64,000 nucleotides of DNA from Saccharopolyspora dendranthemae (GCF_007829955.1 NZ_VIWX01000002.1:620001-684000); one strand, 5' to 3'; shown: positions 18,160-27,041, counted from the first letter of the stretch. Numbers and translations: made by a program. Notes: generated from the letters alone by a model not told the origin.

Positions 18160-18837
18160 TCAGCGCGTCCTGGTGGACCGCGGATCGGCACCGCGGACGA
18201 TGGCGGTGATGACGAGTCCGCCGTCGGCCAGCCATCTCCCGGTGAACGAGGTCAGCGGTGCGCCGTCGATCTCCGGTCCTCGCTGGAGCAGTCGTGCGCG
18301 GAACGTGCCGTCCGGCGAGAGGGTGAGCTCGGCATCCTCGAAGTCGAGCCACCTCCGGGTCAGCGGGAACCACGCCTTGTAGACGGATTCCTTGGCGCTG
18401 AACAGAACGCGGTCCCAGTGCACCGCCGGGTCCGCGGTGGACAGGGTGGTGAGCATGGCTCGTTCAGCGGGAAGCGAGATCGCGTCGAGGACGCCGTCAG
18501 GCAGCTGGTCGTGCGGTTCGGCGTCGATGCCCGCGGTGCGCACCGAGTCGTCCCGTCCGACCACGGCGGCTCGGTAGCCCGCGCAGTGGGTCATGCTGCC
18601 GACCACGCCCGGTGGCCACCCGGGGGCACCGCGCTCGCCGGGCAGCAGCGGGACCGCGGGCACCCCGATCCCGGCCAGCGCGTTGCGGGCGCAGTGCCGC
18701 ACGGTCGTGAACTCGCGGCGGCGCTTGTCGACGGACCGGGCGATCTCCCGTTCCTCCTCCTCGAACAGCCACGCCTGCGGTGGGTCGGTGAACGCCTCGT
18801 CCCACGCCACTCCGCCCGGCAGCACGCGCTCGATCAC
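18160..18837 (-). CDS. pptT: 4'-phosphopantetheinyl transferase (PptT/EntD-like)
   Basis: It transfers the phosphopantetheine arm from CoA onto acyl- or peptidyl-carrier proteins. I start at GTG 18837, whose GTGA overlaps the stop of the upstream phosphoesterase gene; this gives 225 residues. Family residues: 'VVGSMTHC' (~78-85), Mg2+-binding D105 and E107 in 'TAGIDAEPHDQL', and 'FSAKESVYKAW' (K149, E150, K154). This is the EntD/PptT layout. A longer fused frame to 19347 is an artefact. The overlap with a metallophosphoesterase mirrors the Mycobacterium tuberculosis pair Rv2794c/Rv2795c (PptT/PptH). NIS siderophores need no carrier protein, so the partner system is elsewhere. Confidence 0.9.
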   Translation of the reverse strand: MIERVLPGGVAWDEAFTDPPQAWLFEEEEREIARSVDKRRREFTTVRHCARNALAGIGVPAVPLLPGERGAPGWPPGVVGSMTHCAGYRAAVVGRDDSVRTAGIDAEPHDQLPDGVLDAISLPAERAMLTTLSTADPAVHWDRVLFSAKESVYKAWFPLTRRWLDFEDAELTLSPDGTFRARLLQRGPEIDGAPLTSFTGRWLADGGLVITAIVRGADPRSTRTR

Positions 18838-19670
18838 GCCGTCTCCGGGAACACCGGTCGCAGCAGCTCGGAGGGCAGGCCCCGGCGCTTCCACTCCCGC
18901 GGGTAGCCGATGGAGACCTCCTCGAACCGGACGCCGTCGTACCAGGTGGTGCGGGGGATGTGCAGGTGGCCGTAGATGACGGTCCGGGCGCGGTACCGCT
19001 GGTGCCAGTCGGCCGTGCGCACCGTTCCGCACCACTGCGCGAACTGCGGGTACCAGAGCACGTCGGTCGGTTCGCGGACCAGCGGGTAGTGGTTGACCAG
19101 CACCGTCGGCAGGTCGGGATCGCACGCGGCGAGGCGTTTCTCGCTGTAGTCCAGCCGAGCCCGGCACCACTCGTCGCGGGTCGGGTAGGGGTCGGGGTGG
19201 AGCAGGAACTCGTCTGTGCACACGACACCGGATTCGTGCGCGACCGCGAGCGCTTCGTCCTTGGTCGACGTGCCTGCCGGGCGGAACGTGTAGTCGTAGA
19301 GCACGAACAGCGGCGCGATGGTGACCGGGCCACCACGGCCGGTCCACACGGGGAACTCGTCCTCGGGCGTGACCACGCCGATCTCACGGCACCGGCGCAC
19401 CAGTTCGAGGTAGCGCTCCTGGCCTCGGAGCTGCAGCGGATCCTGCTTCGGCGTCCACAGCTCGTGGTTGCCCGGCACCCAGATGACCTTCTCGAACCGC
19501 CCGGCCAGCATCGTCAGCGCCCAGCTGATGTCCTCGGACATCTCACCGACGTCCCCCGCGACCACCAGCCAGTCGTGCGGCGAGCGCGGGTGCAGGTTCC
19601 GGACGATGTCCTGGTTCTCCTCAGCAGCGACGTGGAGGTCGCTGATGGCGAGCAGTTCACCTGAGCTCAT
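18834..19670 (-). CDS. pptH: Calcineurin-like metallophosphoesterase, PptH-like phosphopantetheine hydrolase
   Basis: This 278-residue phosphoesterase starts at ATG 19670. Dimetal ligands are visible in order: 'ISDLHV' (D11, H13), 'VVAGDVGEM' (D40), 'VPGNHELW' (N68, H69) and, later, 'VNHYPLV' and 'GHLHIPR'. In M. tuberculosis the protein encoded immediately upstream of, and overlapping, pptT is PptH. It removes phosphopantetheine from carrier proteins and opposes PptT. Identical gene order and the 4-bp overlap suggest the same job here, though the activity itself is inferred. Confidence 0.8.
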   Translation of the reverse strand: MSSGELLAISDLHVAAEENQDIVRNLHPRSPHDWLVVAGDVGEMSEDISWALTMLAGRFEKVIWVPGNHELWTPKQDPLQLRGQERYLELVRRCREIGVVTPEDEFPVWTGRGGPVTIAPLFVLYDYTFRPAGTSTKDEALAVAHESGVVCTDEFLLHPDPYPTRDEWCRARLDYSEKRLAACDPDLPTVLVNHYPLVREPTDVLWYPQFAQWCGTVRTADWHQRYRARTVIYGHLHIPRTTWYDGVRFEEVSIGYPREWKRRGLPSELLRPVFPETA

Positions 19671-19795
19671 GATCAAGCGATGGTAGTCCCGCAACTCCGG
19701 TGGACCACGGATTTGCCGGCACAACTGGGGCAATGACTAGGGCGTGGAGCACACCCGTGCGCACAGCTGCGGGGAAGTCCTCCGTGGACGAAGGA

Positions 19796-21469
19796 TCAGG
19801 AGCAGACGGCTCCGCTCCTCGCGGAGCCGACCAGCTTCGAGTACTTCGCCAGAACGCCCGTGCGGCGCTCCGGGGTGGGCGGGGTCCACGCGTCGCGGCG
19901 GGAGTCCAGCTCCTCCTGCGGGACGTCGAGGTCGAGGGTCTTGGTGGTCATGTTGAGCACGATCGGATCGCCGTCCTGCACGAGCGCGATGGTGCCGCCC
20001 TCGGTCGCTTCCGGAGCGACGTGCCCGATGCACAAGCCGGTCGTCGCCCCCGAGAACCGCCCGTCGGTGACCAGCAGGACCTCCTTGCCGAGCCCGGCTC
20101 CCTTGATCATCCCGGTCACGGCCAGCATCTCCCGCATCCCGGGGCCACCGCGCGGGCCTTCGTAGCGGATCACCACGACGTCACCGGCCACGACGGTCCC
20201 GTTGGAGACGGCGTCGAGAGCGCCTTGCTCGCCGTCGAAGACCCGTGCGCGCCCGCGGAATTCGGCCGCGTCGAACCCCGCGGACTTGACCACGGCTCCG
20301 TCCGGGGCCAGCGAGCCGCGCAGGACGGTGATGCCGCCCGTCGGGTGGATGGGATCGCTCAGCGCGTGGATCACGGTCCCGTCGAGGTCCGGCGGGTCGA
20401 TCTCGGCGAGGTTCTCCGCGACGGTGCTCCCGGTGCAGGTGAGGGCGTCGCCGTGCAGGAGTCCGGCGTCGAGCAGCGCCTTCATCACCACGGGCACGCC
20501 GCCGACCTGGTCGACGGTGCTCATCACGTGCGCTCCGAAGGGCTTGACGTCGGCCAGGTGCGGGACGCGTTCGCCGATGCGGTTGAAGTCGTCGAGCTCC
20601 AGCGGAACGCCCGCCTCGGTGGCGATCGCGAGCAGGTGCAGCACGGCGTTGGTCGACCCGCCGAAGGCCAGGACGACGGCGATCGCGTTCTCGAACGCCT
20701 CCCGAGTCAGGATCTGCCGGGCGGTGATGCCCTTCTCCAGCAGCCCGAGGACGGCTTCGCCGGAGGCGCGGGCGATGCCGTCGCGCCGGCGGTCGACGGC
20801 GGGCGGGCTCGCCGAGCCCGGCAGAGCCATGCCCAGCGCTTCGGCCGCGCTGGCCATCGTGTTCGCCGTGTACATGCCTGCGCACGCGCCCTCACCCGGG
20901 CAGATGGCGCGCTCGATCTCGGTGAGCTCCTCGCGGCTGATCAGGCCGCGCGCGCAGGCCCCGACGGCCTCGAACGCGTCGGCGATGTTGACCTCCCGGC
21001 CCTCGACGTGGCCGGGCAGGATCGTCCCCGCGTAGACGAAGGTCGCGGCGAGGTCGAGTCGGGCGGCGGCCATCAGCATGCCGGGCAGGGACTTGTCGCA
21101 GCCGGCGAGCAGGACGGTGCCGTCGAGCCGCTCGGCCTCGACGACGGTCTCCACCGAATCGGCGATGACCTCGCGGCTGACCAGCGAGTAGTGCATGCCG
21201 ACGTGGCCCATGGAGATGCCGTCGGAGACCGAGATCGTGCCGAACTCCATGGGGAAACCGCCCGCGTGGTGGACGCCCTCCTTCGCCGCCTGCGCCAGGC
21301 GCTGCAACGACAGGTTGCAGGGGGTGATCTCGTTCCAGCTCGATGCGATTCCGATCTGCGGCTTGACCAGGTCGTCGTCGCGCATCCCGACGGCGCGGAG
21401 CATGCCGCGCGCGGCCGTGCGTTCGATGCCGTCGGTGACCTGGCGGGAGCGAAGCTCGCGATCGGACAT
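19796..21469 (-). CDS. ilvD: Dihydroxy-acid dehydratase
   Basis: It dehydrates 2,3-dihydroxy-isovalerate and 2,3-dihydroxy-3-methylvalerate to the 2-keto acids, a step in valine, isoleucine and leucine synthesis. Its 557 residues starting at ATG 21469 (GAGGAGTC upstream) match the family length. The FeS/Mg signatures are '[14 protein letters not shown]', '[15 protein letters not shown]' and '[16 protein letters not shown]', and the C-terminal '[22 protein letters not shown]' is characteristic. It stands alone without other ilv genes. Confidence 0.96.
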   Translation of the reverse strand: MSDRELRSRQVTDGIERTAARGMLRAVGMRDDDLVKPQIGIASSWNEITPCNLSLQRLAQAAKEGVHHAGGFPMEFGTISVSDGISMGHVGMHYSLVSREVIADSVETVVEAERLDGTVLLAGCDKSLPGMLMAAARLDLAATFVYAGTILPGHVEGREVNIADAFEAVGACARGLISREELTEIERAICPGEGACAGMYTANTMASAAEALGMALPGSASPPAVDRRRDGIARASGEAVLGLLEKGITARQILTREAFENAIAVVLAFGGSTNAVLHLLAIATEAGVPLELDDFNRIGERVPHLADVKPFGAHVMSTVDQVGGVPVVMKALLDAGLLHGDALTCTGSTVAENLAEIDPPDLDGTVIHALSDPIHPTGGITVLRGSLAPDGAVVKSAGFDAAEFRGRARVFDGEQGALDAVSNGTVVAGDVVVIRYEGPRGGPGMREMLAVTGMIKGAGLGKEVLLVTDGRFSGATTGLCIGHVAPEATEGGTIALVQDGDPIVLNMTTKTLDLDVPQEELDSRRDAWTPPTPERRTGVLAKYSKLVGSARSGAVCS

Positions 21470-21655
21470 GATGACTCCTCGGCGCGGTGGGGAACGGGAC
21501 GGCACCCACGATCGCACCCGCCGCTCGCGCCGGCACGCCCCCTCGCCGAGGGCGGCCTGCTTCGGTCCGTGGCCCGCATCAGGAGCGGTGCGCGGAGACC
21601 GCGGAGGCGCTCAGCTGCCCGCTACCCGCCACGCACAGCACTTGCTCAGCGGTTC

Positions 21656-22516
21656 TCAGCGGCGGACGATCTCTCGTTCGACGTAGTCGTGGAGCACCTG
21701 CTGCATGCGCTCCACGGAACGGCCGGGCCGCTCGGTGAGGACCTGGATGCCGAGTCCGTCGATCAGCGCGGTCAGCGGCACGGTGAGGTCCTCGGGGTCG
21801 GCGTCGGTGACGAACACGCCCTGCTGCTGACCTTCCCGGATGGTGCGGGCGATCGTGTCGTGCCAGCGGGTGTAGGAATCCGAGTGCAGCACGCCCATTT
21901 TCGGGTTGCGCGCGCTCTCGTTCCACACCTGCAACCAGATCGACCACTCCAGGCGGAGCAGACCCGGCTTGGGCAGCTGCAGATCGACGAGCCGCAGCAG
22001 TCGTTCGTGGGCGTCTTCGATGCTGTGCAGCTCCGCGACCTGCCGGTCGAAGGCCTGTCGCACCGAGTGCCGCAGGGCCTCGGTGAGGAGGTCGTCCCGG
22101 CCGGGGAAGTGGTAGTGGATGGTCGCCGCGCTGATCCCGCACGCCTTCGCGACGTCGGCGATCCGAACCGCGTGGTACCCGTGCTCGGCGATGAGGTGCC
22201 AGGCGGCGTCGAGGATCTGCTGATGACGCCCGGCCTCCCGCGCATCGGTGGTGCGCGCCAGCACAGCTGAGCGCTGCGGAGCCGCGGCAACGGTCTCGAC
22301 CTCATCGCTGCCGTTGATCAGCCAGTTCACCGTGACGTTGCCGACCTCGGCCACGCGGGTGAGCTCGGCCGGGGTGAAGCGTCTGGTGCCGGCCAGCGAC
22401 TTGGACAGCTTGGTGGCGTCCAGTCCCATCTGCTCGGCGAACGCACGCTGGCTGCCCGGGTGCTCCCGCAGTACGAGCCGCACGCGGTCGCGCAGTGCCG
22501 AGTCCGCTTCCTCCAC
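21656..22516 (-). CDS. XRE-TetR fusion regulator (BetI-like C-terminal half)
   Basis: This 286-residue regulator contains two DNA-binding domains. Residues ~1-75 form a Cro/CI-type helix-turn-helix ('SQRAFAEQMGLDATKLSKSL' followed by 'FTPAELTRVAEVGNVTVNWL'). Residues ~95-145 form a TetR HTH ('IADVAKACGISAATIHYHFP'), followed by a TetR ligand domain with a BetI-like look. I start at GTG 22516; the frame extends to 22606, but that part crosses an 11-bp inverted repeat that is probably the operator. The gene faces a BCCT transporter, so control of osmoprotectant or quaternary-amine uptake is likely. It lies 186 bp upstream of ilvD on the same strand. Confidence 0.87.
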   Translation of the reverse strand: MEEADSALRDRVRLVLREHPGSQRAFAEQMGLDATKLSKSLAGTRRFTPAELTRVAEVGNVTVNWLINGSDEVETVAAAPQRSAVLARTTDAREAGRHQQILDAAWHLIAEHGYHAVRIADVAKACGISAATIHYHFPGRDDLLTEALRHSVRQAFDRQVAELHSIEDAHERLLRLVDLQLPKPGLLRLEWSIWLQVWNESARNPKMGVLHSDSYTRWHDTIARTIREGQQQGVFVTDADPEDLTVPLTALIDGLGIQVLTERPGRSVERMQQVLHDYVEREIVRR

Positions 22517-22532
22517 GAATCGGAAGGGTAGC

Positions 22533-22557
22533 AGTCGTTGCGACAATCGCAACGACT
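22533..22557. promoter_or_regulatory. Operator-like inverted repeat upstream of the XRE-TetR gene
   Basis: AGTCGTTGCGA (22533-22543) and TCGCAACGACT (22547-22557) form a perfect 11-bp inverted repeat with a 3-bp centre. The core TCGCAACG recurs near 22567 and at 22707-22714 in the same divergent intergenic region. Confidence 0.65.
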
Positions 22558-22681
22558 GGGTGTATCGCAACGCTGGATGCGGACTGGCCGGGCGCTGAGT
22601 GCGCAAAAATATGATGTCTGCGCTGCGGTGATGAAATTGAGGTCTTGACGGATCCCCGGGAAGTGCTCAGTGTGTACGACA

Positions 22682-22712
22682 TTGCGAAACTGATGCATCA
22701 GTCGAATCGCAA
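22682..22712. promoter_or_regulatory. Second compound palindrome before the BCCT gene
   Basis: TTGCGA (22682-22687) and TCGCAA (22707-22712) flank a perfect 14-bp palindrome ACTGATGCATCAGT (22689-22702). The outer arms match the core of the first operator (TTGCGA/TCGCAA). This suggests one site for each DNA-binding domain of the fusion regulator, or one site per divergent promoter. Confidence 0.55.
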
Positions 22713-22774
22713 CGCATTCGCTCGCCGAGCGCCCGCTGCCCGACGTCGACCGCGCACCGGTCTCGCGGCTCCTG

Positions 22775-24442
22775 GTGCGGGCCCCGCGCGGCAAGACACG
22801 GCCGGCAGATGCCGGCCACGACATTGGTGGAGGTGCTTCCGTCATCCTCGCGACAGACGGAAAAGTCCGGATCGACAGACGGATCTTCTGGTTCTCGGCG
22901 CTGCTGGTGGCCGCCATCTGCGTACCGGTGATGATCGCGCCGGAACGCGGTCAGCAGGCCCTGGACAGCGTGCTCGGCCTGCTCACCGGCAAGTTCGGGT
23001 GGCTCTACCTCTGGTTCGCCGCCGGGGTCGCCGGCTTCCTGGCGTGGCTGGCGTTCAGCCGCTACGGCCGGGTGAAGTTCGGCGACCGCGATGACGAACC
23101 GGAGTTCTCCACGCGCAGCTGGCTCGCGATGATCTTCACCTCGGGCATCGGTGGCGGGATCATCTACTGGGGCGTCATCGAGTGGTCCTACTACTACGTG
23201 GAACCCCCGATGGGCCTGCAGCCCCGCAGCACCGAGGCGGCCGACTGGGCCGCCACGTACCCGCTGTTCCACTGGGGATTCACCGCGTGGGGCCTGTTCT
23301 GCCTGCCGGCGCTGGCGCTGGCCTACGTCTACCACGTGCGCAAGCAGCGCACGCTGCGGCTCAGCGACGCCTGTCGCGGTGTGATCGGAGACCGGGCCGA
23401 CGGCTGGCTCGGCCGGCTCATCGACGTGCTGTTCATCTTCGGCCTGATCGGTGCCGCGGGAACCTCGCTGGGGCTCGAGGTCCCGCTGGTGTCCGAGGGC
23501 ATCGCCGCGATGACCCCGCTGGAAAAGGGCACGCCGCTGGACATCGGCATCGTGGTGATCTGGACCGGGCTGTTCGGCGTGAGCGTGTTCCTGGGGATGC
23601 AGAAGGGGCTCAAGCGGCTGGCCGACATCAACGTGTGGCTGGCGCTCGGACTCGGGCTGTTCATCCTCGTGCTGGGTCCGACGGTGTTCCTGATCGACAC
23701 GTTCACCCAGAGCACCGGGATCCTGCTGCAGAACTTCGTGGAGATGAGCTTCTACACCGATCCGGTGGGCGGCTCGCGCTTCGAGGAGACCTGGACCATC
23801 TTCTACTGGGGCTGGTGGATCGCCTACGCGCCGTTCGTCGGGCTGTTCACGGCCAAGATCTCCAAGGGGCGCACGGTGCGCGGCATGATCGGCGCGATGT
23901 GCCTGGCCGGCAGCGCCGGTTGCTGGCTGGCGTTCATGCTGCTGGGCAACACATCGCTGTACTTCGAGATCAACGACGTCGTGCCGGTGGCCGACATCGT
24001 GCAGGAGCAGGGTGACACCGCCGGCATCATCGCCACCTTGGCGCACCTCCCGCTGGGATCGTTCGCGGTGGTGGCCTTCCTGCTGCTGATGGTGGTCTTC
24101 CTGGCCACGACGCTCGACTCCTCGGCCTACACGATGGCCGCGGTGGCGTCCAAGGATCTGCCGCAGGACGTGGAACCCGCGCGGTGGCACCGGGTCTTCT
24201 GGGCGATCGTGCTGGCGGTCGTGTCGGTCGTGCTGATGTACACCGGCGGTCTTGAAGCCCTGCAGACGTTGTCCATCATCACCGCGTTCCCGCTGATCTT
24301 CGTGCTGGTGATCGTCGCGATCTCGCTGACCAGATGGCTGCGTGAGGACTTCGGCGACGCCGGTGCGAAGCGGCCGCTGGTGGCCGCGACAGCCGACTCG
24401 GGCGACGAACCCGAGAAGGAGCGCGTCGGCGCATCGGACTGA
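22775..24442 (+). CDS. BCCT-family (betaine/carnitine/choline) transporter
   Basis: This 12-helix secondary transporter for quaternary ammonium compounds has up to 555 residues. Family features are the glycine-rich 'FTSGIGGGIIYWGVIEW' in TM3, the periplasmic-binding segment 'TYPLFHWGFTAWGLF', and the highly conserved TM8 stretch with 'FYWGWWIAYAPFVGLFTAKIS'. Its divergence from a BetI-like regulator agrees with glycine-betaine or choline uptake. The GTG start at 22775 is the best in-frame choice, but no good ribosome site precedes it, so the first ~25 residues are uncertain. Confidence 0.92.
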   Translation: MRAPRGKTRPADAGHDIGGGASVILATDGKVRIDRRIFWFSALLVAAICVPVMIAPERGQQALDSVLGLLTGKFGWLYLWFAAGVAGFLAWLAFSRYGRVKFGDRDDEPEFSTRSWLAMIFTSGIGGGIIYWGVIEWSYYYVEPPMGLQPRSTEAADWAATYPLFHWGFTAWGLFCLPALALAYVYHVRKQRTLRLSDACRGVIGDRADGWLGRLIDVLFIFGLIGAAGTSLGLEVPLVSEGIAAMTPLEKGTPLDIGIVVIWTGLFGVSVFLGMQKGLKRLADINVWLALGLGLFILVLGPTVFLIDTFTQSTGILLQNFVEMSFYTDPVGGSRFEETWTIFYWGWWIAYAPFVGLFTAKISKGRTVRGMIGAMCLAGSAGCWLAFMLLGNTSLYFEINDVVPVADIVQEQGDTAGIIATLAHLPLGSFAVVAFLLLMVVFLATTLDSSAYTMAAVASKDLPQDVEPARWHRVFWAIVLAVVSVVLMYTGGLEALQTLSIITAFPLIFVLVIVAISLTRWLREDFGDAGAKRPLVAATADSGDEPEKERVGASD

Positions 24443-24456
24443 CGGCCGGTGCTCCA

Positions 24457-24496
24457 CGCGGATCGGGGCCGGCAGGCGCAACGGCCCCGATCCGCG
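24457..24496. terminator. Bidirectional hairpin terminator
   Basis: CGCGGATCGGGGCCG (24457-24471) and CGGCCCCGATCCGCG (24482-24496) form a perfect 15-bp stem with a 10-nt loop. It lies between the ends of the BCCT gene and the convergent small basic protein. Confidence 0.85.
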
Positions 24497-24527
24497 ACGC
24501 TCGCGGACCCGAACCGGCTGATCGCTC

Positions 24528-24866
24528 CTAGCGCTTCCTGCGCAGCGCGTCCTCGAGCTCGCTCTTGGACATCGTGGAGCGTCCGGGGACGTGCGCTCGG
24601 CGGGCGTCGTCGTAGAGCTGCTGCTTGGTGCGTCCGCCAGGGCCTTCGCGGTTCCCGGAGCGGAGACCACCGCGGCGTTCGGGCGAGATGTCCTGCACCG
24701 AGGTCTTGCTGCGCTGCCGGGCCTGCCCTCGCTGAGCTCGGTCCTTGTTCACCGTGCGCGCCGCGATCTCCTCGGCCCGGCTCTCGCTGGAGCCGCGCTG
24801 CCGGGTCTGCTCCTTGATGTGCTCGTACTGCCGTTCCTGCTTCTGGTTCCACGCTCGTTGCGGCAC
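24528..24866 (-). CDS. Small basic protein with C-terminal HeH/Rho-N-like motif ('plasmid stabilization' family)
   Basis: This 112-residue, Arg/Lys/Gln-rich protein begins 'MPQRAWNQKQERQYEHIKEQ', has 'AEEIAARTVNKDRAQRG' in the middle and ends with 'MSKSELEDALRRKR', a short helix-extension-helix motif. Close relatives are annotated as plasmid-stabilization or Rho-termination-factor-like proteins in actinobacteria and Burkholderia, and no function is established. The composition suggests nucleic-acid binding. It is a single gene ending beside a shared terminator. Confidence 0.8.
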   Translation of the reverse strand: MPQRAWNQKQERQYEHIKEQTRQRGSSESRAEEIAARTVNKDRAQRGQARQRSKTSVQDISPERRGGLRSGNREGPGGRTKQQLYDDARRAHVPGRSTMSKSELEDALRRKR

Positions 24867-24990
24867 TGCGCTCCGCTCCTTCCCCGCCTCGTGCGGGACT
24901 CGACGAGTTGTCCTCGTCCCCGGGGCCTACCCGGTTCCCGGCGCGAGAACACCTCCACCTCTGACAGGAGCGGTCGCCTGCGGAGCGCTG

Positions 24991-25593
24991 CTAGCGCAGT
25001 GCCGGGGCGAGCCAGCGTTGCAGGTAGGAGCGCAGCGCGGTGCCGGAGCGCGCCGGCTCGCCCGGGTCCAGGACCAGCGACTGCAGCGTCCGCAGCAGGT
25101 GCTCGACGAGTTCCCGCTGCCTCGCCTCGTCCCAGCCCAAGGCCTGCCAGTCGATCCCGAACCCCGTGATCAGGTTCCGGCCGATGTCGATCGAGGACGT
25201 CGAGGTCAGGTTGGCGACGGTGCCGCTCATCCGGCCGGGCGCGAGCAGCCGGTTCAACGCCGGATCGTCGCGCAGGTGCTCGAAGACGTAGGCGACGACC
25301 TCGACCGCCGCATCCCCGGCGTCCCCGCCGGTCGCGGCCAGGTGCGTCCGGACGTGCTCGACGAGATCCGCGGTGAGGTCGGCGATGGCCTGGTTCGCGG
25401 CGGCGTTGAGCAGTCCTTCGGTGGTGGGGAAGTAGCGGTACACGGTCTGCCGGGTGATGCCGACGCGCTCGGCGATCTCGGCCGTGCTGGTGCTGCCGGC
25501 GTCGGTCAGGCGCTCCCGGGTCGCCGCCAGGATCCTGGCGCGCGCCTCCGAGGCATCCGCTGGGGGACTGCCTGCCCATCCGTGCGCTCGCAT
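24991..25593 (-). CDS. TetR-family repressor, divergent from the P450 gene
   Basis: This 200-residue TetR protein starts at ATG 25593. The HTH lies at about residues 30-65 ('TAEIAERVGITRQTVYRYFP'), and the rest is a helical ligand domain. An alternative ATG at 25614 would overlap the operator-like repeat, so I prefer the shorter start. It faces the CYP125-like gene across a perfect 8-bp inverted repeat (25611-25636), which implies direct repression of that P450. It does not resemble KstR, which controls cyp125 in mycobacteria, as far as I can tell by eye. Confidence 0.88.
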   Translation of the reverse strand: MRAHGWAGSPPADASEARARILAATRERLTDAGSTSTAEIAERVGITRQTVYRYFPTTEGLLNAAANQAIADLTADLVEHVRTHLAATGGDAGDAAVEVVAYVFEHLRDDPALNRLLAPGRMSGTVANLTSTSSIDIGRNLITGFGIDWQALGWDEARQRELVEHLLRTLQSLVLDPGEPARSGTALRSYLQRWLAPALR

Positions 25594-25610
25594 GGTTTCA
25601 GTATCCCATT

Positions 25611-25636
25611 CCATACACTTTTCATGATGTGTATGG
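25611..25636. promoter_or_regulatory. TetR operator in front of the P450 gene
   Basis: CCATACAC (25611-25618) and GTGTATGG (25629-25636) form a perfect inverted repeat with a 10-bp spacer. It ends 9 bp before the P450 ATG and sits just upstream of the divergent TetR start, as expected for a TetR dimer site. Confidence 0.7.
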
Positions 25637-25645
25637 TCCCGGGTC

Positions 25646-26890
25646 ATGGTCACTCCGTTGCCCGCAGGCTTCGACTTCACCGACCCCGACCTCAACCTCG
25701 ACGGCGTTCCGCACGAGCAGTTCGCCGCCCTGCGCAGTGCCGCTCCGATCTGCTGGGTCGAGCAGGTTCCCGAGGCCCGCGCGGGCATGTCCCAGGAATC
25801 CGGGAACGGGTACTGGGCCCTGACCAAGCACGCCGACGTCGCGGCTGTTTCCAGGAACACCAAGCTGTTCAGCAGCCACGAGAACGGGGTGATCATCCGC
25901 AACCCGGAAACGGCCACCCGCGAATCGGTCGAGCCGAGCAAGGTCGTGATCATCAACCAGGACCCGCCCGAGCACACCCAGCTCCGGAAGATCATCAGTC
26001 GCGGTTTCACCCCGCGCGCCATCGGCGCGCTGGAAGAGGCGTTGGGGGAACGCGCCCGGCGCATCGTCGGCGAGGCCGTCGAGACCGGTGGTGGCAACTT
26101 CGTCGACCAGATCGCCTCGCAGTTCCCGCTCGAGGTGATCGGCGACATGCTCGGCATCCCGGCCGAGGACCGCCGGAAGATCTTCGACTGGACCAACCAG
26201 ATGACCGGTTCCGATGACCCGGACCTGGCGCGGGCCGACCACGATCCCGAAGCCGCCGCCGCCGAAGTCCTGATGTACTCGATGGTCCTGGCCGCCGACC
26301 GCCGCGAGAACCCGCGCGAGGACATCGTCACCAAGCTCGTCAAGGCCGACGTCGACGGCCGCGGTCTCACCGACGACGAATTCGGCTTCTTCGTCATCGC
26401 TCTGGCGGTGGCGGGCAACGAGACCACGCGCAACGCCACGTCCCACGGGATGAACGCCTTCTTCGACAACCCCGAGCAGTGGCGGCTGTGGAAGGACGAG
26501 CGGCCGGGCACGATGATGGACGAGGTCGTCCGCTGGGCCACGCCGGTCACCTCGTTCCAGCGCACGGCCCTCGAGGACACCGAGCTGAGCGGGGTCGAGA
26601 TCAAGAAGGGGCAGCGCGTTGGGTTGTTCTACGCCAGCGCGAACTACGACGACGACGTGTTCACCGATCCGCTCACCTTCGACATCAGCCGAGACCCCAA
26701 CCCGCACCTCGGCTTCGGCGGGCACGGCGCCCACTACTGCATCGGTGCGAACCTCGCTCGCATGGAGATCCGCCAGATCTTCGACGCCGTCGCCGACCTG
26801 GCCCCCGACATCAGCCGCGCGGGAGAGGTCGCCCGACTTCGGTCCGGGTGGCTCAACGGGATCAAGGAACTCCCCGTCAGCTACGCGTAG
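25646..26890 (+). CDS. cyp125: Cytochrome P450, CYP125-like (steroid side-chain hydroxylase type)
   Basis: Its 414 residues resemble mycobacterial CYP125 throughout, for example 'PAGFDFTDPDLNLDGVPHEQ' at the N terminus, 'HTQLRKIISRGFTPRAIG', 'VVRWATPVTSFQRTAL' and 'ARLRSGWLNGIKELPV'. Functional landmarks: I-helix AGNET (256-260), ExxR (293-296) and the haem loop 'HLGFGGHGAHYCIGANLARM' with ligand Cys365. CYP125 enzymes oxidise the terminal C26/C27 methyl of cholesterol or cholest-4-en-3-one. Here no other sterol gene is adjacent and a local TetR controls it, so a different sterol- or isoprenoid-like substrate is possible. No ferredoxin gene is linked. Confidence 0.87.
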   Translation: MVTPLPAGFDFTDPDLNLDGVPHEQFAALRSAAPICWVEQVPEARAGMSQESGNGYWALTKHADVAAVSRNTKLFSSHENGVIIRNPETATRESVEPSKVVIINQDPPEHTQLRKIISRGFTPRAIGALEEALGERARRIVGEAVETGGGNFVDQIASQFPLEVIGDMLGIPAEDRRKIFDWTNQMTGSDDPDLARADHDPEAAAAEVLMYSMVLAADRRENPREDIVTKLVKADVDGRGLTDDEFGFFVIALAVAGNETTRNATSHGMNAFFDNPEQWRLWKDERPGTMMDEVVRWATPVTSFQRTALEDTELSGVEIKKGQRVGLFYASANYDDDVFTDPLTFDISRDPNPHLGFGGHGAHYCIGANLARMEIRQIFDAVADLAPDISRAGEVARLRSGWLNGIKELPVSYA

Positions 26891-27016
26891 CCGACTCCCG
26901 CCGGATTACCTGCCCGGTCGCCTCCGTTCGGAGTACGCCGCGAGGGCAGAACCATTGGGGCGCTACAGGTTCTGCTCGTAGTCCAGTCGATCCCGGGCGG
27001 AGGAGGCGTGCGCCCG

Positions 27017-27041
27017 CCGCCGCGCGCACGGCGCGCGGCGG
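27017..27041. terminator. Hairpin terminator between P450 and NmrA-like genes
   Basis: CCGCCGCGCGC (27017-27027) and GCGCGCGGCGG (27031-27041) form an 11-bp perfect stem with a 3-nt loop. It lies in the 180-bp gap between the two convergent genes. Confidence 0.7.

Noticed and set aside
18160..19347. A single long protein containing the phosphopantetheinyl transferase
   Set aside because: The upstream part is an out-of-frame reading of the phosphoesterase gene. The GTGA overlap at 18834-18837 marks the real boundary.
19700..22270. 856-codon open frame antisense to ilvD and the XRE-TetR gene
   Set aside because: Same mirror effect. Its translation lacks any recognisable domain, while ilvD on the other strand is unmistakable.
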